A DNA stretch of 64,000 nucleotides. It comes from Lepisosteus oculatus. Taxonomy: Eukaryota > Chordata > Actinopteri > Semionotiformes > Lepisosteidae. Made by a program: the position numbers and the translations under genes. The stretch lies in assembly GCF_040954835.1 (NCBI RefSeq), contig NC_090696.1, positions 68,199,722 to 68,263,721 on the forward strand. Reading direction: 5' to 3'. The notes under the pieces are model-generated. The model had not been told where the DNA came from and did no database searches. It worked only from the letters and a program-made list of their open reading frames with translations. This document shows positions 34,761 to 46,496 of this stretch, in pieces. How positions within the stretch are numbered: position 1 is the stretch's first letter; each line of letters opens with the position of its first letter.

Positions 34761-37700
34761 GTTGTGGGTAATTCACTATTTTAAAGTGAACAAACAATGT
34801 AACAATGTAGGGGTTATTTTTTAATTCAGATTCGTCTTGCAGCATATGTCTGGTCTCTGCTGTTATATGACATTAACTGACATGTTACACAAGTGAATCC
34901 ACCTTATCTACAAGGTGCCAGCATTTCAGCTCAGATTATACTTGTCCGTTGCGTCTGCTTGATTCTGAAAGTAAAGAACTCCTAAACAAGACTAACCAGT
35001 GAACAACCTTATGACATTAAGGATCAGAGATATAAAGGAAGATTTATTGATTTTGTTGGTTGCTTTGTCTTAGTTTTAGGATGATTTTAAAGAGTTGCTT
35101 TCTTTTTTAAAACAAAAGATCTTGACAATATTGTTAAGTACAACTTGAATTATATACTGTATACCTTGGGTCCCTGGACTCTCAACTCCACTGACCAAAT
35201 CATCTCATGAGCTTCTCCTCTTCATTTGCAATATTTATATGTTTACATATAAAAACACAAGTAAAACGTTGACATTTCCTCGATTTTAAACAAAACAATT
35301 CCATATTGTTCAACTTTAAGGGGCCACCGTACAGAAGCTGTGAAATGCTTTGTTGTTAAAAGACCGTGATCAATTCCTAATTACAAGGCAAAGCCTTCTA
35401 GGCTGAGTGATTTATGCACTACAAAAGAAAAGGGAGTGTTTATGACATAGAAGAAGGGAGAGAATCGTACTCAGGGCCATTAATGGAGTCTTGCATCTAC
35501 AGATTTTTGGTGATCTTGTTCTAGACAAATATATTTATCAGATCCAGAAACAGAAATGTCAAGCGACAGTGTCATCAACTGGAACCTGAATTCTGGAAGG
35601 CGGGTTTGTCTACGTTACTTAGAAGCAGAAACCAACTTGACACGTATTTGAGACGTCTGGGGCCTTGTCGTGAATGATAATATACAAACACATTTATTAT
35701 AGACATAACATCAACAAACCAGACCTAAATTGAAAATAAGCATTCTTAAGTCTCCTGTTTTAGTCCCTAATAATAGTAAAAATAAATCAAATAACAATCC
35801 CAAATAATACAGTTAATATGTGTACTGACCTATCCAGCTGTGTCCAATTCATTACACAAATGTGTCAAAGTTATACGGTTGACAGAAAACACCTCATTTT
35901 AGCCTGGTATGATCTGAGTGAACATGTCTAAATAAAATATTTTTAACATAAATAAGAACTGCAGCCTGAGACCATCTTCTGTGTTAGCCCAGCTAGCAGA
36001 GAATAATCATGACAATATTTCCAGTTTTCAAATGTGTTGTTTGTGTGATTAACTACAGCGCAAAAGGAAAGCATGAAATTAAAAAGTAACTGCAAGTTAC
36101 AATATGAAGAAAGTGATCAATTACAAATACTGCTCTTTTTACACTACCTAAATATGGGAAAGTATAAAGATTAAAAATGTTTGGTAGCTGGTTAAAAGTG
36201 AAGTACTATCAGTGCAGATATTTAAATTTAAGAATTAATAGACTGCTTTTAAATTATATTACAAAAGTAGTTCATTTAATGAACTTGTGAAACAAATATC
36301 TTTAATTTTCCCTTTTGACTTCTATGGAAAAGTTTCACTCAATTCAAATTAAAGTGTGTGATGGAAAGCATTGCTTATAAATAGCACAACTCAAAAAGAT
36401 TTTCACAAGATAAAAAGCTTTTACTCAATACTTATGATATGTGTGGCAACCGGCATACAGTACATACAACCAATTTCTACATATTTACAGGAAACCCAAA
36501 TGATTTTTTATGACAAATTGAAAAACGTATTTACAAAAAAACTAAAAAACAAATTTACTGTGCCACACATTAATTATTGAACACAACTGAAGCAGCTGAC
36601 AGTTCCTGGCACTTAGCTAAATGTAATGTCTAAATTTCACTGCCACTAAAATCAATTTTAATATTGTTATTAATTCAATTCAGAGAAAGAGTGTCTTACT
36701 GAAAAGGTAGACTACCGCAAAAATGATCTAACTGAACATTTTTTCCCAGAGACAAGTAATTTGATATAAATTTTAGATTTACGGTGTCAACGTGATTTTA
36801 AGATTTTCATTCCACATTTATTATTAGGAAAGTACTGAGCTCAGCAATGAGTTCCCAAAGTTGTGGCTGCAGATGTTTAAACTAGGCATACATTGTCCCT
36901 CTAATCAAAAAAGTAACTACTTTCCAAAAAGCAGTTTGTATTGTTGTAAAACTGTTCACTGTACAATTCACTCAGTGGCTATAGGCCTTCTAATAAATAG
37001 ACTGTCAGTACTGTAATGTCCAGCACAGACCTTATAAAAGATAAACGCTTACCATGGCACACAATGGTTACAGCAGACCGGAGTGCAGTAAAATATGGTG
37101 AAATCATAGTAAACTATAAGTAAAACGTAAAACGAAGCGTGGCCTAAACCGTTGTCCATGTGATTTGCATGGTGTAAATATGGAAAACTATGGGGAAAAA
37201 AAATTTTGCTCAGGCAAGCCTTGCACGATAGGAGGAAAACTGAGGGACATGTACAGTAGTTAGGAGAATATCTACATTCAGCCTCAGGGTCACTGCATTC
37301 CGTTCTGGGAAACAAATGGATGACTACAGTAGGAAAACGCTACAATGAAAGACAATCCTACATGACACATACAAGGAGACTGAACAACGAGGGAAGGAGG
37401 TGTTAAACTAGAGAGCATATCGTTGGACTGTGGAAACCTGGGACAAAAACCCACATGGAAATGGTGGAGAACGTGCAGACTCCTCACAGAAAACCGGCAC
37501 CAAAAGGCAAACAGCACTGACTGCCACTCCACTGTCCTGCTCTGAAGAGGTTCCATGAACAAACCCAGTTTAAATGTTGAAATTCCCGCTTCACATTGCT
37601 TGGTGGATAATGTCAGAAACCAAATTAATATTGCCTGCTCCCAGTCAAGCTGATCTTCATTTTATCAGTGTTTCTTGTACAAAGACGCCCAGCTTTGCGA

Positions 37701-38749
37701 ATACATTACGTAGTCCGTAAATTCAACACCTGCCTTTTTTTTTAAAAAAATTGCTCTTTCGATTTTTAATACTTAATTAGACCATATCTGTGCCGGAGCT
37801 GTAACTGTTAGCAAAGGTGTTTCACCCGACGTTATTGTAACGGTTCCTCTCAGGTGTGCCATTGGGGCGAAGCGCCGCCATTTTGGGCCGAGATAACGAG
37901 AGAAGTTTCTTTATAACTAAAGAGAAAAAAATCAGCTCAGAAACGTGGGTACCGGTACATCACTTGACAGTTTTCGGGCTATTAATTGAAACGTAACTCA
38001 CTTTTCTAAATCCATAGCAAGGGCACCCACAGGTTTTGACAACAAGCACATGGGGAAATTTTAAAACCACCTCCACATCATTTGCAGAAATCTGAGTACG
38101 TGCAGACTTCCTTTCGAAACTGTCTCAGAACTACACAACAGGCTCAACAATACACGCTACAACGTTACACAGCCTGTGAATTATTGTATCACTTGAGACG
38201 TATAGTATAGTCCTACGAATGATAATAATTTCTTTAGAATGTTTGATGAGACTTTACGTTAGAAAAATTATTTCGTTTACTGTTTCAATTTTCCTACCTG
38301 GAGTATAGACTTAACGAAAATATGGACTGTAATAATTTCAAATCCTCCCCTTATCAGTCGTTCAACAGCAAGAAATGTTAGAGCACAGGATCTTTCAAGA
38401 TGGTCTTATCCATCCTAACGGCAGGGGTATTTAGAAAAATAAATTTCAATGATTTTGTGGAGCAAACGTCTTAAAAGTAATCGTTTATGATATTAATATA
38501 TGTTGACCACAGCAGCATAGATATCGCTGAGACACTCTATTAAAACCATTCTCAGAACAATTATATTAATCTAGTTTTGTTATCTAAGGGTTACCCCCAG
38601 AGCGTAGTAATATAATATAATTACATATTACAATTTGCCTTCAGTGCGAGGAAGGTGATCTGAACTCAAATTAATCTCAGTAGAATAAAATACGTTCATT
38701 TTCTTAAAAAACGCCTTCAGCTCCCTGAGCACCCAACACTTATCTTTAC
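34761..38749. other. AT-rich non-coding interval
   Basis: Mostly unrecognised. A short V-SINE-like piece lies at about 37418-37505 on the minus strand (ggactgtggaaacctggg, tggagaacgtgcagactcct). Confidence 0.6.
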
Positions 38750-39330
38750 CTGTATCGCCACTGAAATGTTTTAAAAAATGAACATATAATGGCAAGCGCC
38801 TTACCGCTTGAGCGACGGTTCCAAAACTGTAGCCCGCACAGGCTGCCGGAGGCGAAGAGCGGATGCGGGGTAACAATGTGAAGTTATGTATCTTTCCCCC
38901 CTTCTCAAAAAGAAAACACTTCTGTATCGAGATGTACGGCTGAAACGAGTTTTCAACCGGAGCGGCGGGGGTCTGTTAAGGAGCACAGAGGCAGCCAGGA
39001 TCACAGCGGCAGGGACGCGGCTCGGGCGCTCCGGTCCGGCCGGTGTTGTGAGCGAAGGATGTCGAGCGGGCTGGAGGGCGCAGCTGAAACAGACCCGACA
39101 CTCGCAGCATCTTCCTGTCTGTGGGGGAGGTGGCCTTTACAGATCCGCGGCACCTTGTTCAACCGACAGTGCTCTGCTGCTGAGGTCATGTGCAAGTACA
39201 GCGCACAAGATACGGAGGATGAGTCTTCCTGTAAGCGTGCTTGCACAAGGAAACAGGCGTCCGGTGCGACATCATTCCTTAAGTGACAGGTGTCCGGGGG
39301 AGGAGGTTTTCTGCACATTCAGCAAGGTAA
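38750..39330. promoter_or_regulatory. CpG-rich island-like stretch, candidate distal first exon or promoter
   Basis: A GC- and CpG-rich patch in otherwise AT-rich DNA. On the minus strand a good donor, ATACAG|GTAAAG, sits at 38750/38749. On the plus strand AGCAAG|GTAACA lies near 39325. A distal untranslated RHOH exon, about 12.4 kb upstream of its start codon, is one reading; a non-coding RNA promoter is another. There is no long conserved frame. Confidence 0.35.
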
Positions 39331-41380
39331 CAATATTGCTTTCCTTTATTTGAAGGAAAGCGGCCCTTGCATAAACTAAATAAGTGGCACGGAGAAAGAC
39401 GCGTCACATTACTTTACAAGTATACTTTCAATTAAATATTTCAAAAAGATGTACGGTATGACTACAGAATAGCTGGTAATTGCCCCTATTAAACCAATTT
39501 AAAAATGACTTTTGTAGAGCAAGTGTGTATTTTGTCCAAAGTCTTGAAACATGGACTATTGGTAAAAATTGATCTATATTTATTAATACATTTAAAAATA
39601 TTGAATAATCATTTTCAATCATTAAGCACATCCAGATTTGTTTTAAAAATGTTAATTACTTAATTCAACTAGTTATAAACTAATGATAAAATCGAGTCAA
39701 TGCCTTTTGTGACAATACATTTCTCGCTGTGAGGCTGAGAAGTAGCATTCGCTACATTTTCAAATATCATCCCAACAAGCATATTTTATTGTATAAAAAA
39801 TCTTTTTGAAACTCAAGAACAATTAAATATAACCCAACGTTTTGATAGAATTAGAAATATTATTATTTACAAAATGAATGTTAATCTGTTTTACTCTTTG
39901 AGCTTTTTGGTGGGCGCCTGGTTTAGAAGTGTCTATGTCAAAAATGCTAGAGAGATATTTTTGTTAGAAACGATGCAGGGAATTGTTCAAAGACTAAACG
40001 TCAAGAATGGTCATTATTTAAACACGGTTTATTAAAGAAAAAGGACACAATTACGCTTAATATGGTTCTGGGCAAAAATGGTTCCCTAAACATTAACCAA
40101 TTGATTTATTATAATTTAAGAATTTAAATGATTTGTTTTAAAATCGCACGCCCTTTAATTTTATACACCATATACAGCGCTGATGCAGAGAACTGAGTGT
40201 TCTTACTACCGATTCTGTGCAGTTGTCAACACTTTCACGATAAAGAATAACGTTAATATTTGTATTTATTAACTGAAATTAGTATATTTTCAAGCCACAG
40301 TACGGTAGAATATTATATTATATTAGTAAAGTATTATATTTTTTATTCAACCTGTTAGCGAAGTGGACATAAATCATACAAATCCAGCAGGAGCTTTGTC
40401 AAAGCTAGCCCGTGTCAGGGTCTTGCGAGGTTTAAGGTAATTTAACACTAAGACAAATGAAGAACAAATGTAATCGTCAAGTTTTTTTTTTAATAAAGAC
40501 ACAAAATTAACTGGCAAATTAACTTTTGGAAGGACCTAATATAAAACTTTTCCAAATTACCAGACGCAAATTTCCGTGAGGCTAAGAATGTCGATGTAAG
40601 ACGAGCACTTTACGCTGCTTAACTACCAAAGCATGATCAAATTTAAAGACTAAATAAAATAAGAGAGATCTCAGCGAGAAACCACAGATGGCAGACTGCC
40701 AAAATATTGCGCGCAAATGAAAAACTTCGGCTTCATCTCCTGACTGTCAGTCCAGTCGCACAGAATACGCCGCAATGTAGTCGTCTTGAGATATTTAAAG
40801 GAGCTTTAAAAAAAATACAATATCTACTGCTTGGAAAAACAAGCGTACTGAGTTCAATTCCAAAGCCACGCCACAAGTGTTGAAATAGGACACCTTTACT
40901 AGTATATGTTGGAGAATCTCCCAGAAAAGACAAAAGATAATAAGAATCAGAAGAGTTTGTAGTCTGAAATTGTTCGTTTGTTGGCAAAGGTCTGTCACGG
41001 CGCATGAAGTCGGCCTGAGGATTTCATTCAGGACTGATTTTCCCAGTGCTGTTTTAAACTTCCATTGCGGGTATTATTTTAATACAGTGAACTGGGTGAT
41101 CAGCCGGCAGGCTGTCATTCTTTCATACCAAATACGATTATTTTCATCTCAGCGTTGAAGAAGGAAACATTTCTTCTCCTCACCCCTCGCCTGCTCCACA
41201 CGACACTCTAGACGAGCTCTACAGGACGAAAGGTGCAAACCCTAACCTGATTTTGTTTGTCGCTACTTCACCGCGGGTGTGAGCTGACATGAAGTCACTC
41301 TGAGCAGATAGCCACATGAGCTTCTAAGGTCTGTCATTTCTAAATGACGAAGAGAATGAGAAATGCAGGTGAAAAGTAAT
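39331..41380. other. AT-rich non-coding interval
   Basis: Nothing recognised. Confidence 0.6.
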
Positions 41381-41819
41381 GCTGTATTATGGGCTTTTGT
41401 ACTGATGCTTTAATTGTCAGCTGACGGAGGACATGTTTTGTCCAAATCGCCCTGACTCAGTCCTTCACAGCTGCGCTCAGGATGTGCCTGGTACCTACTG
41501 TACGCGCACATGTCTTGCGGTGGTGTCCTGTGTAGTCGCACACGTAGGCCGGGGGGGGCTGGATGGCGTGAATGCACCATTGAGCCCTCGCTCCGCTGCT
41601 CCAGATCACTGCCGGTTTCCTGCCAATGTTCGCCTGTGAAAAAACGGTGGTCGGACTGTAGCTAAAATGTTGGCCTTACGTGGCTGCTTGGAGCCCCTTG
41701 GTGGCATCCGTTCACAGAAAGCGTGTGAAAAGAAGACAAATGCAAAAACTGTGCCACCGCTCTTGTTCTAGATTAGAAAACGGAAAGCAGTTCAAAACGG
41801 TCCTTGGGGTTTGTCTCTC

Positions 41820-41890
41820 ACTGCCCGGGCGCGAACTCGGATCGCCGGCGTCACACAACAGATAACCGACCCGCTGAGCTATAGGAGACC
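41820..41890 (-). repeat. tRNA-like module a, copy 1
   Basis: Minus strand: ggtctcc, A-box-like tagctcagcgggt, B-box-like gagttcgcgccc, then gagagac, which can pair with the 5' end over about five bases. There is no plausible anticodon arm. Confidence 0.5.
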
Positions 41891-42334
41891 TTCCTCAACC
41901 CCGCTGGCTGAGAGCGCTGTTATGCGCAAGCAGGGGTATATTCGTTACACAAGCTGCGGAAAGTTATTCGTAGATATTGAAGAAGTGTAGCTGGAACGTA
42001 TACTGTATGCGTGGGAAACAAAAGTCAAAATAATATTTAATGGGAAGCTGTATGAGCGAGACAAAAACATGTCGGCTGTTAGAGTATTTTAACCCTTCTT
42101 TAACCCTGAATGCACATGTTTGCAAATGTTTGCTTTCGACCCAAATACACGATTATAGTTTGTATATCACTGACGACTCCAGTTGCCAATCAGCTTTTGA
42201 TTGCCAAAGCGGCAGACGAAACGGGCCACTATTTTCAGCACTTAAGGAGATCATACAGAAAGTTATTCTTAAAAATTGAAGATGTTTAGCTGGAAAAAAC
42301 ACGCGTGGGTTTCCGCCCTTGCTGCTCCTGTGCT

Positions 42335-42410
42335 TGCCTGGGAGCAAACGCAGGTCTCTGGCATCACGCAACAGAGAACTTACCTGCTGAGCTATTTGAA
42401 CAGATATCTG
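42335..42410 (-). repeat. tRNA-like module b, copy 1
   Basis: Minus strand: tagctcagcaggtaagttct then gcgtttgctcccaggc. The B box is decayed compared with copy 2. Confidence 0.45.
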
Positions 42411-42612
42411 CTTGTTGCACTTAAGGAGACCATGACTGTCAGAGTGAAGCACGGTCATTTCTCAAAAACATTCTAACAACGGTATGTTACAGTATAACCC
42501 AGACTGTTTTCTTTATTTTACCTGTATTTTATCCTCTATTCGTCCTTGTACATTTGTAATGTGTAATGAATACGCCCCTGCGCATAACAGGGAGCATGCC
42601 GCCTGGGCTGAC

Positions 42613-42690
42613 GGAGATCTCGTATGGCTCAGCGGGCTGTTTCTCTGTTGAATGACCCAGGAGGCCCTGCTTCGTGTCCCCGGTGGCGGT
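42613..42690 (+). repeat. tRNA-like module c, copy 1
   Basis: Plus strand: cgtatggctcagcgggctg then gcttcgtgtccccggtgg. Opposite orientation to modules a and b. Confidence 0.45.
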
Positions 42691-43244
42691 GGGGATCGAT
42701 CTGAGGTGGCAGCAGTGAGTGCACACGCCCACATTAACTTGAAAGTGCTACAATAATGCTGTATTATGGGCTTTTGTACTGATGCTTTTATTGTCAACTG
42801 ACGGAGGACATGTTTTGTCCAAATTGCCCTGACTCAGTCCTTCACAGCTGCGCTCAGGATGTGCCTGGTACCTACTGTACGCGCACATGTCTTGCGGTGG
42901 TGTCCTGTGTAGTCGCACACGTAGGCCGGGGGGGCTGGATGGCGTGAATGCACCATTGAGCCCTCGCTCCGCTGCTCCAGATCACTGCCGGTTTCCTGCC
43001 AATGTTCGCCTGTGAAAAAACGGTGGTCGGACTGTAGCTAAAATATTGGCCTTATGTGGCTGTTTGGAGCCCCTTGGTGGCATCCGTTCACAGAAAGCGT
43101 GTGAAAAGAAGACAAATGCAAAAACTGTGCCACCGCTCTTGTTCTAGTTTAGAAAACGGAAAGCAGTTCAAAAAGGGTTTAGACAGCAAATAAACAAGCC
43201 TGCTTCGGACGCAGAGCTTGCACTTGTAACGGTCCTTGGGGTTT

Positions 43245-43322
43245 GTCTCTCACTGCCCGGGCGCGAACTCGGATCGCCGGCGTCACGCAACAGAGAGCTT
43301 AGCCGCTGAGCTATAGGAGACC
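43245..43322 (-). repeat. tRNA-like module a, copy 2
   Basis: Minus strand: tatagctcagcggctaagct then gagttcgcgcccgggcag. Confidence 0.5.
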
Positions 43323-43770
43323 TTCCGCAGTCCCCCTGGCTGAGAGCGCTGTTATGCACAAGCAGGGGTATATTCGTTACAGAAGCTGCGGAAAGTTATT
43401 CTTAGATATTGAAGAAGTGTGGCTGGAACGTATACTGTATGCGTGGGAAACAAAAGTCAAAATAATATTTAATGGGAAGCTGTATGTGCGAGACGAAAAC
43501 ATGTCGGCTGTTAGAGTATTTTAACCCTTCTTTAACCCTGAATGCACATGTTTGCAAATGTTTGCTTTCTACCCAAATACACTATTATAATTTGTATATC
43601 ACTGACTACTCCAGTTGCCAATCAGCTTTTGATTGCCAAAGCGGCAGACGAAACGGGCCACTATCTTCAGCACTTAAGGAGATCATGCGGAAAGTAATTC
43701 TTAAAAATTGAAGATGTTTAGCTGGAATAAAATACGCGTGGGTTTCCACCCTTGCCGCTCCTGCGCTACT

Positions 43771-43842
43771 AGCTTGCCTGGGCGCGAACACGGGTCTCTG
43801 GCGTCACGCAGCAGAGAACTTACCTGCTGAGCTATTTTAACA
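43771..43842 (-). repeat. tRNA-like module b, copy 2
   Basis: Minus strand: tagctcagcaggtaagttct then cgtgttcgcgcccaggc, a better B box than in copy 1. Confidence 0.5.
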
Positions 43843-44050
43843 GATACCTGCTTGCAGCACTTCAGGAGACCATGACTGTCAGAGTGAAGCACGGTCATTT
43901 CTCAAAAACACTCTAACAACGGACTGTTAGAGTAAAACCCGGACTGTTTTCTTTATTTTATCTGTTTTTTCTCCTCTATGTCTTTGTACATTTGTAATGT
44001 GTAATGAATACGCCCCTGCGCATAACAGTGAGCATGCCGCTGGGGGTCGA

Positions 44051-44130
44051 CAGAGATTTCGTATAGCTCAGCGGGCTGGTTCCCTGTTGAGTGATGCCGG
44101 AGGCCCGGGTTCGCGTCCCCGGTGGTGGTG
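44051..44130 (+). repeat. tRNA-like module c, copy 2
   Basis: Plus strand: gtatagctcagcgggctgg then cccgggttcgcgtccccgg. This is the best-preserved B box and T stem of the six. Confidence 0.55.
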
Positions 44131-44288
44131 GGGATTGACCTCACCGTAGCAGCAGTGAGTGCACACGCCCACATTAACTTCTAACTGCTACAATACAGCT
44201 AAGTGAAATGTTGTTTCAGTCAATAATAATATTAACAATAGGAGCAGACTCTTGCTTTAAATCTGTGCAGACTTTAAATTCCATCTCT

Positions 44289-46078
44289 ATTAGAGGGAAA
44301 CCTGGACTGGATCAGGATCTGGACTGCTAGAGGGAAACCCAGCCTTCCGGCGGATCCGGACTGTTAGAGGAAAACCCGGACTGGATCCGACTTCCAGTCG
44401 GATTCCAGCGGATCCGACTTCCAGCGGATCCGGACTGCTAGAGGAAAACCCGGACTGGATCCGACATCCAGCGGATCCGGACTGGTAAAGGAAAACCCGG
44501 ACTGGATCCGACATCCAGCGGATCCGGACTGCTAGAGGAAAACCCGGACTGGATCAGCCCTCCAGCGGATCCGGACTGCTAGAGGAAAACCCGGACTGGA
44601 TCCGACTTCCAGCGGATCCGGACTGCTAAAGGAAAACCCGGACTGGATCCGGCTTCCAGCGGATCCGGACTGCTAAAGGAAAACCCGGACTGGATCCGGC
44701 TTCCAGCGGATCCGGACTGCTAAAGGAAAACCCGGACTGGATCCGACATCCAGCGGATCCGGACTGCTATGGGGAAAACCCGGACTGGATCAGCCCTCCA
44801 GCGGATCCGGACTGGTAAAGGAAAACCCGGACTGGATCCGGCTTCCAGCGGATCCGGACTGCTAGAGGAAAACCCGGACTGGATCCGGCTTCCAGCAGAT
44901 CCGGACTGCTAAAGGAAAACCCGGACTGGATCCGACATCCAGCGGATCCGGACTGCTAGAGGAAAACCCGGACTGGATCCGGCTTCCAGCGGATCCGGAC
45001 TGCTAGAGGAAAACCCGGACTGGATCCGACATCCAGCGGATCCGGACTGCTAGAGGAAAACCCGGACTGGATCCGACATCCAGCGGATCCGGACTGCTAG
45101 AGGAAAACCCGGACTGGATCCGGCTTCCAGCGGATCCGGACTGCTATGGGGAAAACCCGGACTGGATCCGACATCCAGCGGATCCGGACTGCTATGGGGA
45201 AAACCCGGACTGGATCAGCCCTCCAGCGGATCCGGACTGCTAAAGGAAAACCCGGACTGGATCAGCCCTCCAGCGGATCCGGACTGCTAGAGGAAAACCC
45301 GGACTGGATCCGGCTTCCAGCGGATCCGGACTGCTAGAGGAAAACCCGGACTGGATCCGACATCCAGCGGATCCGGACTGCTAGAGGAAAACCCGGACTG
45401 GATCCGGCTTCCAGCGGATCCGGACTGCTAGAGGAAAACCCGGACTGGATCCGACATCCAGCGGATCCGGACTGCTAGAGGAAAACCCGGACTGGATCCG
45501 GCTTCCAGCGGATCCGGACTGCTAGAGGAAAACCCGGACTGGATCCGGCTTCCAGCGGATCCGGACTGCTAGAGGAAAACCCGGACTGGATCAGCCCTCC
45601 AGCGGATCCGGACTGGTAAAGGAAAACCCGGACTGGATCTGACTTCCAGCGGATCCGGACTGCTAGAGGAAAACCCGGACTGGATCAGCCTTCCAGCGGA
45701 TCCGGACTGCTAGAGGAAAACCCGGACTGGATCCGACATCCAGCGGATCCGGACTGCTAGAGGAAAACCCGGACTGGAACAGCCCTCCAGCGGATCCGGA
45801 CTGCTAAAGGAAAACCCGGACTGGATCCGCCTTCCAGCGGATCCGGACTGCTAGAGGAAAACCCGGACTGGATCCGACTTCCAGCGGATCCGGACTGCTA
45901 TGGGGAAAACCCAGACTGGATCCGACTTCCAGCGGATCCGGACTGCTAAAGGAAAACCCGGACTGGATCAGCCTTCCAGCGGATCAGGACTGCTATGGGG
46001 AAAACCCGGACTGGATCCGACTTCCAGCGGATCCGGACTGTTAGAGGAAAACCCGGACTGGATCAGACTTCCAGTTAG
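44289..46078 (+). repeat. 47-bp minisatellite, about 36-38 units
   Basis: Unit starts ggactgctagaggaaaaccc, then ggactggatccgacttccag, then cggatcc. Five head variants occur (gctagagg, gctaaagg, ggtaaagg, gctatgggg, gttagagg); the gctatgggg form is 48 bp. Main tail variants are cgactt, cgacat, cggctt, agccct and agcctt. The first two units are degenerate and the array ends at a partial unit. Because 47 is not a multiple of 3, any open frame across it is incidental. Confidence 0.96.
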
Positions 46079-46496
46079 ACTAAGCTATTTTTTTCAGTAA
46101 ATTGATGGGATGGTTTATTAAAAAAATTATAGACTGTGTTAAAAAAACTTAGAGTTATCTGAAACTTTCAGGAAATCTTTAAAGGAAAAAGAAACTGAAC
46201 ACCCTCTGTGATCTAGTTTTCCAAAATTGATGTCCTTTTCAACTTACATTAGGTAAAACAGCAGTTGCTTACCGGTTCAGTGCAAAAGTCCCATCTTAAA
46301 ATTGGTTAAAATTATTTTCTAAGTTTGTGTATTTGGGAATTGGCAATAATTCCATCAACTACTGTCGTCAGCAATAACTGATAGTCTCTGGTCTTAAAAT
46401 GCACTGACATCTAATATAAATTATATTTTTCAAAAACAGCTTAAAGGCTCACCTATTGCATTTCTCAATAGGCTCATCACATTGGCAGGCCTTGTT
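46079..46496. other. AT-rich spacer between minisatellite and SINE
   Basis: Nothing recognised. Confidence 0.65.

Larger units (their letters stand above)
41381..42757 (+). repeat. 1.4-kb tandem unit, copy 1
   Basis: Starts gctgtattatgggcttttgt and ends agtgctacaataat; the same start and a matching end frame copy 2 at 42758-44199. It lacks a block of about 65 bases present in copy 2 around 43171-43228. Contains three tRNA-like modules. No coding frame is conserved along the copies beyond a short 79-aa one that I regard as chance. Confidence 0.9.
42758..44199 (+). repeat. 1.4-kb tandem unit, copy 2
   Basis: Direct repeat of 41381-42757, with high identity by eye plus the extra block at about 43171-43228. 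Directly followed, after about 90 bases, by the 47-bp minisatellite. Confidence 0.9.

Noticed and set aside
42040..43711. 79-aa frame conserved between the two tandem units
   Set aside because: Conservation is explained by recent tandem duplication; composition is unremarkable and there is no start context.
41820..44130. Six tRNA-like modules as functional tRNA genes
   Set aside because: A and B boxes are present, but the D and anticodon arms do not fold properly and no anticodon can be assigned.
44289..46078. Regular repeat array that superficially resembles a CRISPR array
   Set aside because: Repeats are directly adjacent with no unique spacers, the unit is 47 bp with shared variants, and the genome is vertebrate. 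It is a minisatellite.
45146..46100. 63-66-aa frames with repeated GKTRTGS- and GKPGLDQ-like motifs
   Set aside because: Product of the 47-bp repeat shifting frame each unit; frames close quickly.
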